From: an uncultured Oscillospiraceae bacterium
GTDB taxonomy: Bacteria; Bacillota; Clostridia; Oscillospirales; Acutalibacteraceae
Reading direction: 5' to 3'
Length of the DNA: 24,567 nt
Assembly (NCBI GenBank): GCA_900545655.1
Contig: UQZY01000025.1
Location: forward strand, 1-24,567
In this document: one piece after another, positions 21,850-24,567 of the stretch
Layout: each line of letters begins with the position of its first letter
Position numbering within the stretch: position 1 is the stretch's first letter
Notes under the pieces: model-generated
Told to the model about the DNA's origin: nothing
Database searches by the model: none
The model's input: the letters and a program-made list of their open reading frames with translations, nothing else
Translations under genes and position numbers: made by a program

Positions 21850-23589
21850 CTAATAAATGGTATACGCAAGATTCATGTCTACATTGCCGGAAATACCGGG
21901 CACGGAACCCTTTGATGAATACTGCCAGATATCGTATTTGCCGTTATAGTTTGTCTTTTCAACGTAGTGCGCAAGCCAGATATAATATCCCGAAAGCTGG
22001 CTCGCATCAAACTTTGTCGTAAGGTAGTTCTTGTTTGCGTATACGCCGGCCCTGTAGCCCGAATTCTTTACGGTTTGACAGAAAGCCTTTGCAACAGCGG
22101 TTCTCTGCGCATAGCTTATTTTGTCGGCACGCCCGTCTCCCTTTCCGCCGGAGGTTTCGATATCTATGAAAAGAGGAAGCTTCACGTTGTGACCCTTGGC
22201 GCATTCGACGATAAAGCTCGCCTCCTCAACCGCCTCTTTCTCATTTATCGCCTGAGAGAAAAAGTATATACCGACGTCTAATCCGACTGCCTCAGCACCT
22301 TTGATATAACTGTCAAAGTTCGGGTCTCTTACAAGAACGCCCGAGCCCCAGCCGCGATAGCCGCACCTTATAATAACAAATTTTATTCCGGAATTTTTAA
22401 CCCTTGTCCAGTCGATAGTTCCCTGATACTTTGAAACGTCAATACCGAGAACTCCCGCTCCCTTCGGCAACTTACCCTCTGAGGTGAAGGTATACGCCGC
22501 GCCGTTTATAACCTGTTTTCCGGTCACGGGTTTTCCGTTTTTGTCAAAATAATACGTGTCTCCGTCTATCGTCTGCCAGCCCGTATACTTCACTACATCA
22601 GTATACCTGAAAAACTCTTTTTCTTCGTCATAATCATCCGAAAAAGCCTCGATATATTCGTCTCCGCTCTTTACAAAAAGCTCATTGCCTGACTTATCCA
22701 CAAGCCTTTCCTTTTGCACCTTTTTATCCGACTGCTTCACTTCCGAAGACGCCGACACGGCTGATGACTGCTCCGGAGACAGCACTGATGACGGCTCCGA
22801 TGACGGTTCGGTGGACGGTTCGGTGGACGGTTCGGTGGACGGCTCGACAGACGGGTCGGTTACGAGCTCCTCCGGCTTGATAATATCCGAAAACAAAACT
22901 CTGACGTATTCCTTCACCGTAAAAGAGCCTGAGGTCACATACTCAACGGTATCCTTAAGCACCTGCTCCTGCGGCCTTTCAGCCTTAGGTGCTTCCTTTG
23001 CAACGTTTATCTCCGACTCTTTCTTTGCGTCGTCCTTAACGTGCTTTATGACCTTATACTCAAGCTTTGCCTTTACGGTAACCTCGTACTCCTCTTTTTC
23101 GCAGGTATAGTCCGAAGGCTCCGTAAGCTTCAGCTTATACTTTCCGGCGGGAAGTTTTGCGATATTTATTTTTCCGTCCTTTTCCGTAGCCGCATATATG
23201 ACTGTCTTGCCCCCGGAAACCGGAGTAAGAGACACTCTGAACTCAACGCCCGTAAAAAGCTTTCCGTCATGATTGTAAAACTTTATACGCAGATCATTTT
23301 GTATGCTCTCTGCGGAAATACTCACATACTTTTCATAAGGGTCGGTTGTAGTTTCCGGCTCGGTTGCGGTCGTGGCATTCGTAGTCGCCTTTGCGGTAGA
23401 CTCTGTGCTCGGCTCAAACACCGCCTTTTTCTCATGACCCCTTACAACAATCACAACGGAAACAACGACTACAATGATGAACAATGTAATCGCTATTCCT
23501 ATCTGAACCTTCCTTGAGGTTCTGATTGCTTCAAACAGCTTTTTTACTTTTTCTTTTAAAACATTAAAAAAATGCGCCAAAGTTCCCAC
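21850..23589 (-). CDS. membrane-anchored GH25 muramidase with a cell-wall-binding repeat
   Basis: GH25 enzymes cut the MurNAc-GlcNAc bond of peptidoglycan. The 579-residue protein has a cytoplasmic start (1-27), one membrane anchor (28-50), an Ig/Cna-B-like domain (about 89-175, KDGKINIAKLPAGKYKLKL), and a Pro/Ser/Thr/Glu linker with a tandem repeat (about 243-280). A choline-binding-type repeat follows (about 335-375, GWQTIDGDTYYFDKNGKP), then the catalytic domain (379-579) with GIDVSKYQG (Asp384) and FIDIET (Asp476, Glu478), ending in NVDMNLAYTIY. The GTG at 23589 is the most upstream start; a TTG three codons later, with AGGTGG before it, is also possible. It lies 51 bases after a nucleotidyltransferase gene. 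With no sorting signal and its own membrane anchor, it is probably not a substrate of the nearby sortase. Confidence 0.93.
   Translation of the reverse strand: MGTLAHFFNVLKEKVKKLFEAIRTSRKVQIGIAITLFIIVVVVSVVIVVRGHEKKAVFEPSTESTAKATTNATTATEPETTTDPYEKYVSISAESIQNDLRIKFYNHDGKLFTGVEFRVSLTPVSGGKTVIYAATEKDGKINIAKLPAGKYKLKLTEPSDYTCEKEEYEVTVKAKLEYKVIKHVKDDAKKESEINVAKEAPKAERPQEQVLKDTVEYVTSGSFTVKEYVRVLFSDIIKPEELVTDPSVEPSTEPSTEPSTEPSSEPSSVLSPEQSSAVSASSEVKQSDKKVQKERLVDKSGNELFVKSGDEYIEAFSDDYDEEKEFFRYTDVVKYTGWQTIDGDTYYFDKNGKPVTGKQVINGAAYTFTSEGKLPKGAGVLGIDVSKYQGTIDWTRVKNSGIKFVIIRCGYRGWGSGVLVRDPNFDSYIKGAEAVGLDVGIYFFSQAINEKEAVEEASFIVECAKGHNVKLPLFIDIETSGGKGDGRADKISYAQRTAVAKAFCQTVKNSGYRAGVYANKNYLTTKFDASQLSGYYIWLAHYVEKTNYNGKYDIWQYSSKGSVPGISGNVDMNLAYTIY
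22790..22861. repeat. 12-bp x 6 tandem repeat coding a Pro/Ser/Thr/Glu linker
   Basis: Six 12-bp units (22790, 22802, 22814, 22826, 22838, 22850) lie in the GH25 gene, three of them identical, encoding the PSTE tetrapeptide on the minus strand. Serine-rich sequence continues on one side. The unit size keeps the frame, so length variation would not disrupt the enzyme. Confidence 0.93.
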
Positions 23590-23640
23590 CTGAAATACCT
23601 GAAATAACCTATAATAAAAAGCCTGTACTGCCTGTATCTT

Positions 23641-24549
23641 TTATTTAATGTTTTCCGGATAAACTCCGTTCTTTATAAGCTCCCTGAAAGCTTCTATAAC
23701 AGTCTCCTTGTCCTCGGCATATGTAACGCCGAACCACTTGTCGTCAGTCGGAAGAACACGTACGTCCGCCTTATCCGACGAAACAAGCTCACCTATAATT
23801 ATCGGAAGTAAATACTCTGATTTTATGTCATCCGACGGAAGTCTTGTAAGGAATTCCTTAAAGCCGTCCTCAAGCATACCGAGAAATTCCGAGCCTATAC
23901 CCCACATATTCATGGAAACGAGTACATCGTCAGCGTAGTATTTTATCTCGTCCCCGTGACGTACGGCAGCCTTTCCGTCAATTTTTTCGATATTGGAGGT
24001 TTCAACTATCTCTGTCATGAAGCCGTCCTCTTCCTTGCACACACCTCTTGTAACGCCGCCGTTGTCGGAGAGAGTGTTTGCAAGACGGAAGCCTGCCATA
24101 CAGAAATGATATTTATCCGTCTTTTCTGACGCTCCGCTTACAAGCCATTCATGTATGAGCCTGAAGCCCTCCTTACCGTAGTAATCGTCTGCATTGATAA
24201 CGGCAAACGGCTCATGGACGATATCCTTTACCGCAAGAATAGCCTGTCCCGTACCCCACGGCTTTGTGCGCTCTCCCCTCGTGAAGCCTGCCGGCAGGTC
24301 GTCAAGCTCCTGAAAAGCGTATTCAACGTTTACCTTCTTTGAAATCCTGTCTCCGATTGCCTCTTTGAAGTCCTTTTCGATATCATGTCTTATAACAAAA
24401 ACCACTTTGTCAAAGCCAGCTTCGACAGCGTCATGTATGGAATAATCAATGATTATCTCTCCGCTGGGTCCCACGGGAGCAATCTGCTTTATTCCTCCCC
24501 CGAATCTGCTTCCTATTCCGGCTGCCATAATAACGAGTGTTGTGTTCAT
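23641..24549 (-). CDS. sugar nucleotidyltransferase (NTP-transferase fold)
   Basis: The 302-residue protein has the GT-A-like nucleotidyltransferase fold. It begins with LVIMAAGIGSRFGGGIKQIAPVGPSGEIIIDYSI, the nucleotide-binding G-x-G-x-R-x-G-G block and catalytic Lys, and has metal-binding Asp residues in VINADDYYG. Later motifs GGVTRGVCKEEDGFMTEIVE and DVLVSMNMWGI match nucleotidyltransferases that make activated sugars or choline for cell-wall or surface polymers. AAGGAAG lies before the ATG. It precedes the GH25 gene by 51 bases on the same strand. The neighbourhood suggests wall or envelope metabolism, but the sugar and nucleotide are unknown. Confidence 0.88.
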   Translation of the reverse strand: MNTTLVIMAAGIGSRFGGGIKQIAPVGPSGEIIIDYSIHDAVEAGFDKVVFVIRHDIEKDFKEAIGDRISKKVNVEYAFQELDDLPAGFTRGERTKPWGTGQAILAVKDIVHEPFAVINADDYYGKEGFRLIHEWLVSGASEKTDKYHFCMAGFRLANTLSDNGGVTRGVCKEEDGFMTEIVETSNIEKIDGKAAVRHGDEIKYYADDVLVSMNMWGIGSEFLGMLEDGFKEFLTRLPSDDIKSEYLLPIIIGELVSSDKADVRVLPTDDKWFGVTYAEDKETVIEAFRELIKNGVYPENIK

Positions 24550-24567
24550 TATTTTAATCTTCCTTTC

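Overview
The window looks like chromosomal DNA of an endospore-forming Firmicute of class Clostridia. The evidence is spoVAC-spoVAD-spoVAE, the spore protease gpr and spoIIP, together with rpsT beside gpr, moderately low GC, strong AGGAGG-type ribosome binding sites and a MurE ligase of the lysine-type lineage. A gut Oscillospiraceae/Ruminococcus-like host is my guess from the gene repertoire, not something the sequence proves. There are no rRNA or tRNA genes, insertion sequences, phage genes or CRISPR arrays. Coding density is high and no gap exceeds about 260 bases.

Layout. (1) 97-2954 (-): a three-gene operon of a duplicated DUF1538 membrane protein, a duplicated P-II-like protein and a membrane-anchored helical-repeat protein. 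(2) 3212-4213 (-): a Dabb-domain protein and an anchored protein of unknown function; 4309-4809 (+): a YfcE-type phosphoesterase. (3) 4813-9153 (-): an EamA-type transporter, a class-3-like lipase and a GH13_31 oligo-1,6-glucosidase, probably one transcript. (4) 9350-12559 (-): spoIIP, a small membrane protein, a MurE-like ligase and a small WXG100-like protein, ending at a clear terminator. (5) 12677-14564 (+): spoVAC, spoVAD and spoVAE, divergent from spoIIP. (6) rpsT (-) and gpr (+), divergent. (7) 16154-20567 (-): a TIM-barrel sugar isomerase-like gene followed by cobT, cobU, cobS, a short second cobU-like gene and cobC, with tight overlaps; this is the nucleotide-loop (salvage) end of cobalamin synthesis. 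(8) 20826-21599 (+): a sortase with a near-consensus promoter and a strong terminator. (9) 21850-24549 (-): a sugar-nucleotide transferase followed by a membrane-anchored GH25 muramidase.

Themes. Sporulation genes cluster in the middle: SpoIIP for engulfment, SpoVA for dipicolinate uptake and GPR for breakdown of spore proteins at germination. Candidate sigma-E-like and sigma-G-like promoters lie back to back between spoIIP and spoVAC. Cell-wall functions (MurE, GH25, sortase) and B12 salvage fill much of the rest.

The most unusual features are four short tandem repeats whose periods are all multiples of three. They are a 24-bp repeat that replaces a normally non-repetitive region of GPR, a 12-bp x 10 repeat in the leader of the cobalamin operon, a 12-bp Pro/Ser/Thr/Glu repeat in GH25 and a 15-bp Lys/Ala repeat in the lipase. 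Also notable are two CobU-like proteins that have lost complementary motifs, and a transporter/P-II pair in which both partners are internally duplicated.
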